Assembly (NCBI GenBank): GCA_034435015.1
Contig: DAOTYH010000042.1
Coordinates: 1-7,818, forward strand
DNA length: 7,818 nucleotides
Reading direction: 5' to 3'
From: DAOTYH01 sp034435015
GTDB taxonomy: Bacteria; Chloroflexota; Anaerolineae; Aggregatilineales; UBA3940
Position numbers and translations under genes: made by a program. Below are positions 7,781 through 7,818 of this stretch, piece by piece; the first letter of the stretch is position 1, and every line of letters starts with the position of its first letter. The notes under the pieces were generated by a model. It was not told the DNA's origin. It saw nothing but the letters and a program-made list of their open reading frames with translations, and made no database searches.

Positions 7781-7818
7781 ATGCCAGGATACCGCCGTTT
7801 GTCAATACGGCGATCCTT
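7781..7818 (+). CDS. Possible start of another gene, cut by the window edge
   Basis: ATG at 7781 follows AAGGA (7771-7775) by 5 nt and stays open for the 12 codons available (MPGYRRLSIRRS). The same bases form an imperfect hairpin, 7786-7797 with 7808-7817 (10 bp and a 2-nt bulge), which would suit a terminator instead. Too little sequence is present to decide. Confidence 0.2.
   Translation, partial: MPGYRRLSIRRS

Overview
The window comes from a high-GC bacterium. A Chloroflexota (Anaerolineae-like) host is my best guess. It rests on three things: a DUF4013 membrane protein, a STAND protein whose linker style (PPLP...Y..R.DDL) is familiar from that phylum, and a 23S-5S rRNA unit with no 16S gene next to it. 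This is inference; no 16S or other decisive marker is present.

Layout: (1) Positions 1-2054, minus strand, hold the first 684 residues of a TIR / NB-ARC / TPR protein, a bacterial NLR-like STAND receptor, which runs off the left edge inside near-identical 120-bp TPR repeats. (2) Positions 2055-2346 are the divergent regulatory gap. They contain a probable promoter for the TIR gene, a -10 for the next gene and a small GTG-started ORF that may be a transposase relic. (3) Positions 2347-2721, plus strand, encode a receiver-only response regulator. (4) Positions 2745-2784 form a strong hairpin shared with the convergent gene that follows. (5) Positions 2807-3484, minus strand, encode a DUF4013 membrane protein with a consensus promoter lying just past the end of the rRNA unit. 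(6) Positions 3630-6677, minus strand, are 5S and 23S rRNA, transcribed 23S then 5S. (7) Positions 6678-6978 are the 23S leader (processing stem, two boxA-like sites, hairpins) and its own sigma70-type promoter. (8) Positions 6979-7257 are AT-rich DNA plus a 71-bp inverted-repeat element. (9) Positions 7258-7683, plus strand, encode a second receiver-only regulator. (10) The last 135 bp are non-coding or hold the very start of another gene.

The parts do not form an evident single pathway. The rRNA unit is a housekeeping locus, and the two receivers lack neighbouring kinases. The most interesting gene is the TIR-NB-ARC-TPR protein. By family knowledge it would sense a trigger through its repeats, oligomerise through NB-ARC, and use the TIR domain (candidate catalytic Glu87) to consume NAD or make a nucleotide signal, most plausibly in anti-phage or conflict defence. 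Its repeat array carries a pattern of near-identity interrupted by a few variable residues. The second point of interest is the physically unlinked, independently promoted 23S-5S operon.
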